A stretch of DNA of 64,000 nucleotides from Streptomyces sp. TLI_146 (GTDB taxonomy: Bacteria > Actinomycetota > Actinomycetes > Streptomycetales > Streptomycetaceae). The notes beneath the pieces were generated by a model. That model had not been told where the DNA came from, made no database searches, and saw only the letters and a program-made list of their open reading frames with translations. The stretch is from positions 682,001 to 746,000 of the forward strand of contig NZ_PJMX01000001.1 of NCBI RefSeq assembly GCF_002846415.1, given 5' to 3'. Each line of letters starts with the position of its first letter. Position 1 is the first letter of the stretch. The position numbers were made by a program, and so were the translations under genes. Of this stretch, positions 1-8,687 are shown in pieces.

Positions 1-447
1 GACAAGACCTTCGGCTGGGGCTACGCCACGCATTCCGGCAAGGGCTGGATCGACGGCGGCTCCCCCACCAAGGGCTTCCTCAGCGGCGTCGCCGCCGGCC
101 CCATGGAGTCCACCTTCCACGACTGGGCCGGGGACACCTGGGCCGACTGGCTGTTCATGCTGGGGTTGTTCGGCATCGGTCTCGCCCTGGCCGGCGGTGT
201 GGCCCTGCGGCTCGCCGCCGTGGCGGGCACCGCGCTGATGACCCTGATGTGGATCGCAGAATGGCCGCCCGCCCGGCATCTGTCCGACGGTTCCCTCAGC
301 GCGTCCGCCAACCCCCTGGTCGACTACCACGTGGTGTACGCGGCCGTCCTGATCCTCCTCGCCGTCTTCGGCGCCGGACGTACCTGGGGGCTGGGCAGGC
401 TGTGGGAGCGCCTGCCGTTCGTCGGCGACCGGAGCTGGCTCCGGTGA
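1..447 (+). CDS. DoxX-like membrane protein, 3' part
   Basis: The reading frame is open from the first base of the window, so the start lies outside. About 148 residues are visible. They contain hydrophobic stretches (around LFMLGLFGIGLALAGGVAL, then TALMTLMWIAEW, then a last helix near VVYAAVLILLAVFGAG) and end in a basic tail. The pattern, including a segment like GWIDGGSPTKGFL before the first visible helix and the WPPA motif, matches DoxX/DoxD-type membrane proteins of actinomycetes as I remember them. These proteins are linked loosely to quinone or thiol oxidation. No catalytic residue can be checked here. Function is therefore family-level only. Confidence 0.7.
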   Translation, partial: DKTFGWGYATHSGKGWIDGGSPTKGFLSGVAAGPMESTFHDWAGDTWADWLFMLGLFGIGLALAGGVALRLAAVAGTALMTLMWIAEWPPARHLSDGSLSASANPLVDYHVVYAAVLILLAVFGAGRTWGLGRLWERLPFVGDRSWLR

Positions 448-668
448 ACCGCGAAGCTCCGGTCCCCAGCCCCCTCGGCCGGGTCTCGCGGCTGCCGGGA
501 GCACCGCGGCAGCCCTGGCACGCGACGGGGCCGAACCGCTCCCTGGGATGGGTCGTTCGGCCCCTGGCAGCCCCCCAGGCACGCAGCCAGGCTCGCCATA
601 TGGTGAGCCGCTCCCCGGCCACCCACCCGACTCCCACCCGCGATGCCCGAGACAAGGAGGCACCCTCC

Positions 669-1400
669 ATGAAACACGCCAAGGTCGGCTCGGTGATGAC
701 CAGTGACGTGGTGAGCGCCCGGCCCGGCACCCCGTTCAAGGAGGTTGCCCGACTCCTGGCAGAGCACCGCATCAGCGGGCTTCCGGTCGTGGACGACGAC
801 GACAAGGTCCTCGGGGTGCTCTCGGAAACGGACTTGATGGCCCATCAGGCCGAAGCCGAGGATCCCTACGAGCCGCCGCGCCGCCTGCACGCACCCGCGC
901 TGGGACACGCGGCACGCTCGCGGCGCGCCAAGGCACGCGCCCGGACCGCGGGCGAGCTGATGTCCTCCCCCGCCGTCACGGTCCGCGCCGACGACACCAT
1001 CGCCGGGGCCGCCCGCGTCATGGCCCAGCACCGCGTCGAACGCCTGCCGGTACTGGACACCGAGGACCGGCTGGTCGGCATCGTGACCCGCCGCAGCCTC
1101 CTCCAGGTGTTCCTGCGCGCGGACGAGGAGATCCGCGCCGAGGTGATCCGGGACGTACTGGTCGGAACGCTGTGGCTGGAGCACGGTGCGGTCGACATCA
1201 CGGTCGAGGACGGCGTGGTGACCCTCACCGGACAGCTGGAGCGGCGCAGCGAAGTACCCGTGGCCGTGCGGGTGACAGGCATGGTCGACGGCGTGGTCGA
1301 CGTGGTCGACAAGCTGGGATACCGGACCGACGACTCCCATCTGCATCCCGACGAGCCTGCCATGCGCGGCATCGCCGACGACTGGATGCGCAAGCTGTGA
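669..1400 (+). CDS. CBS-domain and BON-domain protein
   Basis: A soluble protein of 243 residues. Two CBS motifs occupy about residues 8-60 (SVMTSDVVS, then GVLSETDLM) and 95-150 (LMSSPAVTV, then GIVTRRSLL). A BON-like segment follows at about 165-220 (DITVEDGVVTLTGQL, then GVVDVVDKL). CBS pairs bind adenine nucleotides and BON domains are thought to bind lipid or ligands, so a sensor role is likely, but the partner is unknown. The start is the ATG preceded by AAGGAGG at a good distance; a longer frame upstream is an overlap artefact. A second CBS-BON gene of the same design lies at 2944-3609, with redox and cyclic-nucleotide genes between them, as in actinobacterial stress or dormancy clusters. 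Confidence 0.88.
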   Translation: MKHAKVGSVMTSDVVSARPGTPFKEVARLLAEHRISGLPVVDDDDKVLGVLSETDLMAHQAEAEDPYEPPRRLHAPALGHAARSRRAKARARTAGELMSSPAVTVRADDTIAGAARVMAQHRVERLPVLDTEDRLVGIVTRRSLLQVFLRADEEIRAEVIRDVLVGTLWLEHGAVDITVEDGVVTLTGQLERRSEVPVAVRVTGMVDGVVDVVDKLGYRTDDSHLHPDEPAMRGIADDWMRKL

Positions 1401-1415
1401 AAGCAGGTGTCCGTC

Positions 1416-2027
1416 ATGAGCATCAAAGCACTTGTCGCCTATGGCTCCACGAACGGTTCCACCGCACAGATCGCCGAGCGGATCGGCGAGGTGCTGCGCG
1501 AGCACGGCCTGGACACCGAGGTGCGCCCGGCCGTGCAGGTAGGTGACGTGGCGCCCTACGACGTCGTGGTGATCGGCGGCGCCGTGTACGCGGGCCGCTG
1601 GCACCGGGACGCGCGCCGCTTCGCCCGACGCAACGCCGACCAGCTGTCCCGTAAGGCGGTATGGCTCTTCAGCAGCGGTCCGCTCGACGCGTCCGCCGCA
1701 CAGCGGTCGATACCGCCGGTGGCCGGCGCGCGGCGTGCGATGGCCCACCTCGACGCGGTGGAACACCGTACGTTCGGCGGCTGTCTGCGCGAGGGCGCGA
1801 AAGGCCGCATCGCCCGTTCACTGATCACCTCCGGCCGTGGCGGCGACTTCCGCGACTTCGACAGCGTCACCGCCTGGGCCGAGCGGATCGCCACCCAGTC
1901 CTCGGCGCACGCGCCGAGCCCGAACGGGGCGACCTGCGGACCTGACCGGCCCGCCCAGGAGGGCCGTTCGCCCGCTGCCCCGATTGGTCCGGCCCGCCGA
2001 CGCCGGGAGCACACGCCCGAGCCGTAG
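1416..2027 (+). CDS. Flavodoxin-domain protein
   Basis: The N-terminus reads KALVAYGSTNGSTAQIAERI, the phosphate-binding loop of flavodoxins, and the fold continues with VVIGGAVYAGRWH and a later FGGCL element at about residue 125. This resembles the flavodoxin/HemG-like (menaquinone-dependent protoporphyrinogen oxidase) group found beside CBS proteins in actinomycete stress clusters. It probably binds FMN and handles electrons, but the substrate cannot be named. The C-terminal 40 residues are Pro/Arg rich and look disordered. I chose the ATG at 1416 because AGCAGG lies at a suitable distance; a GTG at 1407 is an in-frame alternative that adds three residues. It follows the CBS gene by 15 bases and is likely cotranscribed. 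Confidence 0.82.
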   Translation: MSIKALVAYGSTNGSTAQIAERIGEVLREHGLDTEVRPAVQVGDVAPYDVVVIGGAVYAGRWHRDARRFARRNADQLSRKAVWLFSSGPLDASAAQRSIPPVAGARRAMAHLDAVEHRTFGGCLREGAKGRIARSLITSGRGGDFRDFDSVTAWAERIATQSSAHAPSPNGATCGPDRPAQEGRSPAAPIGPARRRREHTPEP

Positions 2028-2046
2028 GAGCCGAAGGAGGGACCCG

Positions 2047-2262
2047 ATGACCGTCACCACAGTCGCGCCCCTCCTGGGCCGGGCAGGGCTCGGCACCCTG
2101 GTCGCGGATCCGGTGGCGGACGGCCCTGGCGTCGGCCGCCACCCCGACCCGGGCTGCCGACACCTTCGCGCCCGCTGGAGCCCGGCCGCCGTCGACACCA
2201 CCCAGGAAGTCGCCGCCTACCAGACGGAGTCCGCCCCACCCCGAGAGGAAGCACGACCATGA
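2047..2262 (+). CDS. Small protein of unknown function, coupled to the next gene
   Basis: A 71-residue frame beginning at an ATG with a very good ribosome binding site (AAGGAGGG six bases upstream). Its TGA stop overlaps the ATG of the next gene as ATGA, which supports real translation and coupling. The product has no recognisable domain. It is rich in Gly, Pro and Arg, with a short hydrophobic N-terminal stretch. I cannot assign a function. It may act mainly as a translational leader for the cyclic-nucleotide-domain protein behind it. Confidence 0.45.
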   Translation: MTVTTVAPLLGRAGLGTLVADPVADGPGVGRHPDPGCRHLRARWSPAAVDTTQEVAAYQTESAPPREEARP

Positions 2263-2723
2263 CCACCAAACAGGCCAACCGCATGACGATCGCGCTGCCC
2301 GGCCCGTACCAGAAGCGGCTCGTGAACATCGCCCGTGAGGTGAGCTTCCCACCGGGTGCCCGCCTCTTTGAGGAGGGCCGCCGGGCCGATCGGTTCTGGG
2401 TGGTCCACACCGGCACGGTAGCGCTGGACATGCGCGTCCCCGGACGCCAGGCAGCCGTCATCGACTCGATCGGCGCCGGCGAACTCGTCGGCTGGTCCTG
2501 GCTGTTCCCGCCGCACCTCTGGCACTTGGGCGCCGAGGCGGTGACACCCGTGCGCGCCTACGAGTTCGACGCGATCACCGTCCGCCTCATGTGCGACAGC
2601 GACCCCCGGCTCGGCTCCTCGGTCGCGCTGTGGGTCGGCCAGGTCCTCACCCACCGACTGCAACAGGCCCGCACCAGGCTGCTCGACCTGTACGCACCGT
2701 ACGGGAGCGGGGTCCCGCGATGA
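2259..2723 (+). CDS. Cyclic-nucleotide-binding-domain protein (Crp-like, no DNA-binding domain)
   Basis: At 154 residues this is only a cNMP-binding beta-barrel domain. FPPGARLFEEGRRADRFWVV followed by HTGTVAL and a GAGELVGWSW turn are the usual strands and phosphate-binding cassette region of Crp/FNR sensors. The helix-turn-helix that would follow in a Crp regulator is absent. It may bind a nucleotide or another ligand and signal to a neighbour, for example the CBS proteins on either side. Start ATG overlaps the upstream small ORF (ATGA), and its own TGA overlaps the next ORF in the same way, so the run 2047-3609 reads as one translationally coupled chain. Confidence 0.8.
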   Translation: MTTKQANRMTIALPGPYQKRLVNIAREVSFPPGARLFEEGRRADRFWVVHTGTVALDMRVPGRQAAVIDSIGAGELVGWSWLFPPHLWHLGAEAVTPVRAYEFDAITVRLMCDSDPRLGSSVALWVGQVLTHRLQQARTRLLDLYAPYGSGVPR

Positions 2724-2947
2724 CGTCACACCCGCCCGGCCCTGTGACCCACCCGCGCCACGCACAGAACCCCGCTGTGGCCGCCGCCCCGCGCTCGACC
2801 GCCCGGTCCACTGGCGCGGCCGCTACGGATGCCTTCGGTTCCAACGGCCCCTCAACGCGGCCGCGTTCGCCAAGGAGGCCGCGCATCTCCTCCTCGACCC
2901 ACTTACTCGACCTCACCGTCGACCGTACCTCTGGAGGCACACCATGA
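2720..2947 (+). CDS. Tiny coupled ORF of unknown function, possibly a remnant
   Basis: A 75-residue frame bounded by ATGA overlaps on both sides, with the preceding cyclic-nucleotide-domain gene and the following CBS-BON gene. The product is Pro/Ser/Thr/Arg rich with no hydrophobic core and no motif I recognise. Another frame of the same stretch (about 2811-2946) reads as a more protein-like HWRGRYGCLRF...AKEAAHLLLDP, so this region may be a frameshifted remnant whose reading still couples translation of the CBS gene. The overlaps support translation; the composition does not support a folded product. Confidence 0.3.
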   Translation: MTSHPPGPVTHPRHAQNPAVAAAPRSTARSTGAAATDAFGSNGPSTRPRSPRRPRISSSTHLLDLTVDRTSGGTP

Positions 2948-3609
2948 CCGCGGAGTTCGGGGCTTCGCCCCACACCGTGAGCGACGTGATGACCCACACC
3001 GTCGTCTCGATCGGCCGCGACGCCCCGTTCAAGGAAATCGTGGAACTGATGGAGCAGTGGCAGATCAGCGCCCTGCCGGTAGTGGAGGGCGAGGGCCGGG
3101 TGATCGGCGTCGTGTCGGAGGCGGACCTGCTGCCCAAGGAGGAGTTCCGCGGTGACCGACCCGACCGTCTGTCCCAGCCGCAACGCCTCTCCGACCTGGC
3201 CAAGGCGGGGGCTGTCACCGCCGGTGAGCTCATGAGCACCCCGGCCGTGACCGTGCACCCCGACGCCACTCTCGCCCAGGCAGCCCGGATCATGGCCGTC
3301 CGGAAGGTCAAGCGACTGCCCGTCATCGACCAACTGGGCATGCTCCAAGGAGTGGTGAGTCGCAGCGACCTGCTCAAGGTGTTCCTGCGCCCCGACGACG
3401 ACATCGCCGCCGAAGTGGCTCGCACCGTGATCGCCTACCTCTTCCCACGGCAGACCGTCACCGCCACGGTCGAGCAAGGGACCGTGACCTTCCACGGGCC
3501 GATGCCCGACCGGACGCTGGTCCCGATCGCGGCGCGGCTCGCCCAGGCCGTCGAGGGGGTCGTGGACGTCCACATGGACCTCTCCCAACCTGCCGCGCCC
3601 GCGCGATGA
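2944..3609 (+). CDS. CBS-domain and BON-domain protein (second copy)
   Basis: A 221-residue protein with the same layout as the CBS-BON protein at 669-1400. The first CBS motif lies at about residues 14-60 (DVMTHTVVSIG, then GVVSEADLL), the second at about 95-145 (LMSTPAVTV, then GVVSRSDLLKVFL), and a BON-like tail follows (TVTATVEQGTVTF). The tail is shorter and more diverged than in the first copy. It ends the coupled chain. Paired CBS proteins may heterodimerise and sense adenylate energy charge; this is inference from the family. The alternative frame at 2829-3155 is a shadow. Confidence 0.87.
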   Translation: MTAEFGASPHTVSDVMTHTVVSIGRDAPFKEIVELMEQWQISALPVVEGEGRVIGVVSEADLLPKEEFRGDRPDRLSQPQRLSDLAKAGAVTAGELMSTPAVTVHPDATLAQAARIMAVRKVKRLPVIDQLGMLQGVVSRSDLLKVFLRPDDDIAAEVARTVIAYLFPRQTVTATVEQGTVTFHGPMPDRTLVPIAARLAQAVEGVVDVHMDLSQPAAPAR

Positions 3610-3629
3610 CACCCATCGCGGAGTAGCCG

Positions 3630-3929
3630 TCAGCCGATCCGGTAGCCGTTGTAGACGTAGCCGCCCTCCAGCTGAAGGTGCCACCACTGGTTGCCCGCGT
3701 CGCTGATGCACGACTTGTCGACCGCGCGGTAGTAGTCGTCGAGGTAGCCCGTGACGCTGGAGCTACCCGCAGGCGACGTATGCACGGGAGTGCCCTCCTT
3801 GAACAACATGTATGTGCTTGAGATGGATGTGCACGACCAGGTAGCGGTGGCGTTCGCGGTCGCGGGCGCGGCCAGTACGACGGCAGCCAGGGCCGTGGTG
3901 ATGCCCAACGCTTTGAAAGTGCCCTTCAC
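3630..3929 (-). CDS. Small secreted protein, SH3-like
   Basis: The 99-residue product starts at a GTG that follows GGGGAGAG. A Sec signal peptide covers about residues 1-28 (positively charged start, LAAVVLAAPATANA). The mature part has two Cys (CTSIS and KSCIS) that could form a disulfide. Aromatic and Gly motifs such as GTPVHTSPAGSSSVTGYL and WWHLQLEGGYVYNGYRI resemble bacterial SH3-like domains of small secreted Streptomyces proteins. Such domains may bind cell-wall peptide. It stands alone, convergent with the CBS chain. The upstream in-frame extension to 3995 lacks a ribosome binding site. Confidence 0.72.
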   Translation of the reverse strand: MKGTFKALGITTALAAVVLAAPATANATATWSCTSISSTYMLFKEGTPVHTSPAGSSSVTGYLDDYYRAVDKSCISDAGNQWWHLQLEGGYVYNGYRIG

Positions 3930-4236
3930 GTTTCTCTCCCCCTTGGCTTGAGGCACATCACACAGTGGTGTACAAGAGCCAGCCTGACGCGTCAATCTGC
4001 GTTCCCCGTAGTGAGGTACCGGCCAAAACGCCCCCGCCTCCGGACACCTCGCCGCCGCTCACACCTGCCCCCAGGTGGTGTGCCCGAGGACCAGGTGGCA
4101 AGTACCTGCTGCCGACCTGCGACCTGTCGGCCTGGCCATTGAGTTGCCGTAAGTGACCGCCGGGCCCCATGATGCGGCAGGCGGCTCCCGCCACACACTT
4201 CAGCACCGCTGTCATCCCGTGGGGGGATCTGTCCAA

Positions 4237-5841
4237 ATGGGCGCTTCACTGCGCGCCTTGCGCGCTCTCGTCCTGCTCGCCGGCTTCTACCTGCTCGGCG
4301 TCTTCCTGCTGGCCGCCCTCGCAGGCGCCGACTACGCCGTCTCCACCTGGTTGCACGGCCCCATCGTCTACGACGTCATCATCGGCTCGGTCGTCCTCGC
4401 GATCCCGATCGTGCGCGGCCTGTTCATGCTGCGCACCCCCAAGAGCGATCCGTCGGCCGGCGTCACCGTCAGCGTCACCCAGGCCCAGGAGCCCGCCCTG
4501 TGGGAGGCTGTGCGCGACGTCGCCCGGCAGGTCGGCACCCGCGCGCCCGACGAGATCGTGCTGATCGAGAAGGTGAACGCGGCCGTCAGCGAGGAGTCCT
4601 CGCTGCTGGGCCTGCGGCCCGGTACCCGTCGCCTCTACCTCGGCCTGCCGCTGATGATGGGCATGGACGAGATGCAGCTGCGTGCCGTGCTCGCCCACGA
4701 GATGGGCCACTACGCCAACTTCGACACCCGTCTCACCCCCCTGATCGCCCGCGGCCGCGCCCAACTGATCCGCACCATCGCCCACTTCCACGAGCGCTCC
4801 CACACGAAGCTCGCCAAGGAACGCGCGAGGCAGGAGAAGCACGCCGCCAAGCGCAGGGCCAAGGGCAGACGGGCCACGATGATCGACACCCCGGGCCTGG
4901 GTGCGACGTACCGAGGCATGGCCAACGTCTACACGGCGTACGGCAACTTCTACCTGCGCACCTCCCTCTCCGCCGCCCGCCGCCAGGAGCTCGCGGCCGA
5001 CCTCGCCGCGGTCCGGGTCGCCGGGCGCGACTCCACCGCCTCCGCCCTGCGCGAGCTGAACGCCCTCGGCTCGGCACACGACTTCTACATGAGTTCGTAC
5101 GCCACCCTCGGCATCAGCGCCGGCCTGCTGCCCCGCCCCGGTCAGGTCTTCGGCGGACTGCGCAAGCTGCTCGACGCCCGCGCCACGGACCTGGAGAAGC
5201 TGCGCCAAGAGCTCCCGACCGAGCCCACCTCCCCCTACGACTCCCACCCCGCGCTCGCCGAACGCGTCGCCCGCATCGAGGCCCAGCCCGACGACAGCCG
5301 CGCCGGAGAGACCGCCCGCCCTGCCGTACAACTCCTGGCCGACGCGGACGCCGCGCTGGCCGCGCTGGAGCAGGCCGTCCTCACCCCGGAGACCCTCGCC
5401 CTCAAGCGCGTGGACTGGGAGGACCTCGTCCACGAGTCGATGACGGTGTACGTGGGCCAGGGCGCGGAGGAGATCCGCGAGGCCCTCACCGCCGAGGGCG
5501 CAGGACCGGAGCTCGCCGCCCTGCTCGACGCGATCGACGCCGACCCGGCGGTGCGCTGGCGGATCGCCGACCGCCTCCCTAAGCCCGAGCAGGCGGCTGC
5601 CGCGACCGGCGACGCCGTCCGCGACTACGCCCGCCCGGTCCTGCGGCGCGCCCTGAACCAGCTGATCACCGTAGAACTGACGGCACGCGGCGCCGCCCGC
5701 TGGCAGCTCTCCTGGTCCGACCCGGCCGCCCTGCGCTACCCGACGGACGGCTTCGAGGACCAGCTGGACCTGGCCCTGGACGCGACGGTCGCGGACCTCC
5801 CCGACACCGAACTCCTGCGAAAACTGGTGCTGGCCGGGTAA
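4237..5841 (+). CDS. M48-family membrane zinc metalloprotease
   Basis: A 534-residue protein with two N-terminal membrane helices (residues about 7-28 and 45-66) and the zinc motif HEMGH at about 154-158. The third ligand is probably the Glu of RRQELAADL near residue 250, as in M48 (HtpX/Ste24-like) proteases. A long charged cytoplasmic insert with many Lys/Arg lies between them, at about 185-215. A C-terminal 200-residue region without known motifs is typical of the actinobacterial branch. M48 proteases take part in membrane protein quality control. I prefer the ATG at 4237 (GGGGGGA upstream) because it puts the first helix at the N-terminus; 4153 is a longer alternative. It is a single-gene unit. 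Confidence 0.85.
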   Translation: MGASLRALRALVLLAGFYLLGVFLLAALAGADYAVSTWLHGPIVYDVIIGSVVLAIPIVRGLFMLRTPKSDPSAGVTVSVTQAQEPALWEAVRDVARQVGTRAPDEIVLIEKVNAAVSEESSLLGLRPGTRRLYLGLPLMMGMDEMQLRAVLAHEMGHYANFDTRLTPLIARGRAQLIRTIAHFHERSHTKLAKERARQEKHAAKRRAKGRRATMIDTPGLGATYRGMANVYTAYGNFYLRTSLSAARRQELAADLAAVRVAGRDSTASALRELNALGSAHDFYMSSYATLGISAGLLPRPGQVFGGLRKLLDARATDLEKLRQELPTEPTSPYDSHPALAERVARIEAQPDDSRAGETARPAVQLLADADAALAALEQAVLTPETLALKRVDWEDLVHESMTVYVGQGAEEIREALTAEGAGPELAALLDAIDADPAVRWRIADRLPKPEQAAAATGDAVRDYARPVLRRALNQLITVELTARGAARWQLSWSDPAALRYPTDGFEDQLDLALDATVADLPDTELLRKLVLAG

Positions 5842-6098
5842 TCGTCTGATCGCGCGACCGCGCTCACCACCTGACCACCACCCCGACGGTCACCGTCACG
5901 GCACAACAAGCTCGCGGCGACCGGCACGGGATGGGAGCACGCGCGTCTCCTGTCATCCGACGCAGGACCGCCACCGCTCGGAGGAAGAGGCCGACGATGG
6001 CCCAACCCGATCGCCCAGGGGCGATGCTTCCTGTGGTTCAGTTCGGAACTCCCGCGTGCCTCGCCGACCTGGTTGTCGTCGCCACCTAGCATCGAAGC

Positions 6099-6920
6099 AT
6101 GTGGAGACCCAGCCGGGCGGTCCTGCATCGCCTCTTGGCCAGAGCCCGCTCCGGGCAGCGACGTCCGCGTGGAACGGCAGCGTCGGCGCGGCGCCGGGAC
6201 TGGCTGGCGTGGGCCGGCGTGGGGACAGCGGTCGTCGCGGCCGTGGGCGCGCTGGTCTTCAACGCACTGTCAGCGGCTTCCACGAGCAGCCAGATCGAGG
6301 TCACCCGGCAGGGCCAGGTGACCGAGCGGTTCAGCAAGGCCGTCGAACACCTGGGCTCCGCCGGCATCGATGTCCGCCTGGGCGGGGTATACGCCCTGGG
6401 CCGGGTGATGCGTGACTCCCCACCGGACCAGGCGAGCGTCGTGGAAGTACTCTCGGCGTTCGTCCGCAACAAGGCCGGAACGGCCGCGGATTCCGTGGCC
6501 GACGCACCGGCCGCCCGCGCCGCCGTCCGGCAGCCGGGCACCGACATGAAGGCAGCCCTGAGCGTGCTCGCGCGCCGCAACCCCAAGCACGACGCACCCG
6601 GTCAACGTACCGACCTGACACGCACCAACCTGAGCGGCTTCGACCTGCGCGGCATGGACCTGCACGACGCCGATCTGGGCGGGGCGGACCTGCGCGGCGC
6701 GAACCTGCGCGTTGTCAACCTCTCCGGCGCGGATCTCGGTTTCGCGAACCTGACTGGTGCGGACCTGCTCCTCGCTGACCTTCGCGGTGCGCAGGCGTTC
6801 GGAGCGAAATTCACCGACGCCAGGCTGGACGACGCACACCTGGAGAATGCGCGCTTGCTCGACCTAACGGGAGCACATGTCAACGAGGGCACGACGGGCC
6901 TGCAAGGACGGCGACCTTGA
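6099..6920 (+). CDS. Pentapeptide-repeat membrane protein
   Basis: The 273-residue product has a basic N-terminus and one membrane helix at about residues 38-60 (AWAGVGTAVVAAVGALVF). A region follows that resembles the linker of many Streptomyces proteins of this type (QVTERFSKAVEHLGS, DVRLGGVYALGRV). From about residue 165 on there are tandem pentapeptide repeats of the A(D/N)LxG type (LSGFDLRGMDLHDADLGG and so on). The repeats form a right-handed beta-helix. The cellular role of this membrane-anchored subgroup is unknown. It is a single gene with no obvious operon partner. Confidence 0.82.
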   Translation: MWRPSRAVLHRLLARARSGQRRPRGTAASARRRDWLAWAGVGTAVVAAVGALVFNALSAASTSSQIEVTRQGQVTERFSKAVEHLGSAGIDVRLGGVYALGRVMRDSPPDQASVVEVLSAFVRNKAGTAADSVADAPAARAAVRQPGTDMKAALSVLARRNPKHDAPGQRTDLTRTNLSGFDLRGMDLHDADLGGADLRGANLRVVNLSGADLGFANLTGADLLLADLRGAQAFGAKFTDARLDDAHLENARLLDLTGAHVNEGTTGLQGRRP

Positions 6921-7217
6921 GGATGCCGGTGACACGGCTGGTGCTGCGGCGCCGCTGTCGCAGGGGTCGCCCCGCGTACGCGTGTCATCGGGCGCCTACC
7001 CCAGCGATGGGCATTGCGCGCCTTGTTCGTGGCGATGCGATGCCACACAACCACGGCCGCAGCGACCCGCCGTGCGCCTCTGTTCTCTCCCGGGTGCGCC
7101 GAGCCTCCAGGAAGGTATCGGACATCACCTCCTCAGCTGCCGACCAGCCGCCCGTCAGCCGGAAAGCATGGTTGTAGACCCCTGGCAGTCAGCCGCGCAC
7201 CGTGAGATCGTCCGCAG
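6921..7217. other. Intergenic stretch, no feature recognised
   Basis: About 300 bases between the pentapeptide-repeat gene and the small membrane-protein gene. Short frames occur on both strands, but none has a convincing ribosome binding site or a protein-like sequence. It probably carries the promoter of the gene at 7218. Confidence 0.5.
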
Positions 7218-7613
7218 GTGACCGACGCTGCTGGTGAAGCAAAGCCCCTGAGACGGCCGGACGACCGCGCTGCGTCCGCCCTGCGCTTCGCGACGGAACT
7301 CGTCGCGTGGGTGGCCACCCTCTGGGCCCTGGCCAGTCACTCATGGCTGCTTGCCGTCCTGTCCGTGCTGACCCTGATCGGCCTTCCGACGTTGTTCTCC
7401 ACCCCGGGGGACAAGGCCAACGTGATCATCGCGGTGCCCGGCTGGGCCACGATCCTGCTGGTGCTCCTCCAACTCACCGCGGCCGTGGTCTCCTCGTGGC
7501 TGGCCTGGCCCGCCTGGGCAGCGGCCCCCGTGACCTTGCTGGCCGCCGCCACCCTCGTCACGGAACGACGACGCTGGCGCTGGCTGGTCTCCACGGACCG
7601 ACTCGCCAACTGA
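7218..7613 (+). CDS. Small four-helix membrane protein (DUF2568-like)
   Basis: A 131-residue protein starting at GTG. After a charged N-terminus of about 20 residues it has four hydrophobic segments (around 25-43, 44-60, 72-92 and 95-112) and a basic tail ERRRWRW. The pattern of four helices with an FSTPGDK loop resembles the DUF2568/YrdB group of small membrane proteins, but I cannot confirm this by eye. Function unknown. Confidence 0.55.
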   Translation: MTDAAGEAKPLRRPDDRAASALRFATELVAWVATLWALASHSWLLAVLSVLTLIGLPTLFSTPGDKANVIIAVPGWATILLVLLQLTAAVVSSWLAWPAWAAAPVTLLAAATLVTERRRWRWLVSTDRLAN

Positions 7614-7890
7614 AGCGCTGCTGGCACCCGGCGGAACAGCCCCCGCCCGTACCGTTCAGCCCGGACGGCGCCAGGGCGTGCGCGGCTCCCGCCTCGCGCA
7701 AGGCCGCCCAGCGCGACGATGACCCACGCACTGCTTGCCGGACGCCCACCGGATGGCTCCCAGGGTGGCGCGCACGGCCGCTCCATCCCGCTCGAACCTG
7801 GTGGGTCGGCGACTCCGTGCCGGTCGTCGAGGGATGGGCCGCAGTCTGTCGGGGAACGGCGTGGTGGATGAGCGACGAGGGGAGAGGGTC

Positions 7891-8478
7891 ATGGAGGCGG
7901 GAACCGTTGCGGTGTTGGTGGCGGGCATGGGGGTGTTGGGCACGTTGCTCGCGCCGTTGGCCACGGCGTGGGTGAGCGCACGATCACGGTCACAGGAGTT
8001 CGAGTTGCGCCGGCTGGCCGACGGGGACGCGCGACGCCACGAATCCGTAGCGGCAGACCTGGAGCGCCGACGGGCGACCTACATCGCCCTCAACACCAGC
8101 GCCCGCCTGTGGCGGATACGGCTGATGGAGGACCTGAACCGGTTCCCCGACCGCCCCGGTCCGTCCCCGGAGACGAATGAGGCCCGCCTGTCGTTCCAGA
8201 ACGACTTCGCGCAGGCCCAGATGCTCGTACCGGACGGTGTACTGGACGCCGCCAACCGCGTACGGATCGCTCTGGCCGATGCGTACAAACGGCTCGGGCG
8301 GCTCGACGAAGGTTCGCCACCCGAAGATCACACCTGTGAGGAACTGCGTGCGCTCCTGCTGGGGATGTGGGATGAGATCACGCAGATGCAGGCGGTGATG
8401 CGCAAGGACCTGGGGGTGGGTTCCGGAGACCCCGTGCCGTCGGAGCGGCCAGGAGCGTACCGGCCGCCGCTGGCCTAG
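7891..8478 (+). CDS. Membrane-anchored coiled-coil protein, function unknown
   Basis: A 195-residue product from an ATG preceded by GAGGGGAGAGG. One membrane helix covers about residues 4-27 (GTVAVLVAGMGVLGTLLAPLA). An Arg/Glu-rich segment (RRLADGDARRHESVAADLERRRATY) looks like a coiled coil, and an all-helical region follows. This layout is common in Streptomyces proteins of unknown role that start with EAGTVAVLVAG. I do not recognise a catalytic motif. The longer frame starting at 7735 lacks a binding site. Confidence 0.6.
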   Translation: MEAGTVAVLVAGMGVLGTLLAPLATAWVSARSRSQEFELRRLADGDARRHESVAADLERRRATYIALNTSARLWRIRLMEDLNRFPDRPGPSPETNEARLSFQNDFAQAQMLVPDGVLDAANRVRIALADAYKRLGRLDEGSPPEDHTCEELRALLLGMWDEITQMQAVMRKDLGVGSGDPVPSERPGAYRPPLA

Positions 8479-8687
8479 GTGTATGGGCCGCAAGCGTTGC
8501 GGCGCCGTCGAGCTCCCCCGCGGGCAGGGTGGGCGGGGCGCTGTCGCGGGGTGCCTGACGCTCACGGACCAGCAGCGCAGCCGCCCCGCCGACGCGTCAC
8601 CACCACCTTGCCCCCGCAGCCGGCTGCCGTTTTGGCATCGCAAAGATCCACCCGTATCCCCAGTTCACGACGGTCGTTGCCCAGGGC

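Noticed and set aside
249..1400. Longer version of the first CBS gene starting at 249
   Set aside because: The upstream part overlaps the DoxX-like gene in another frame; the ATG at 669 has an excellent AAGGAGG site and starts at the first CBS motif.
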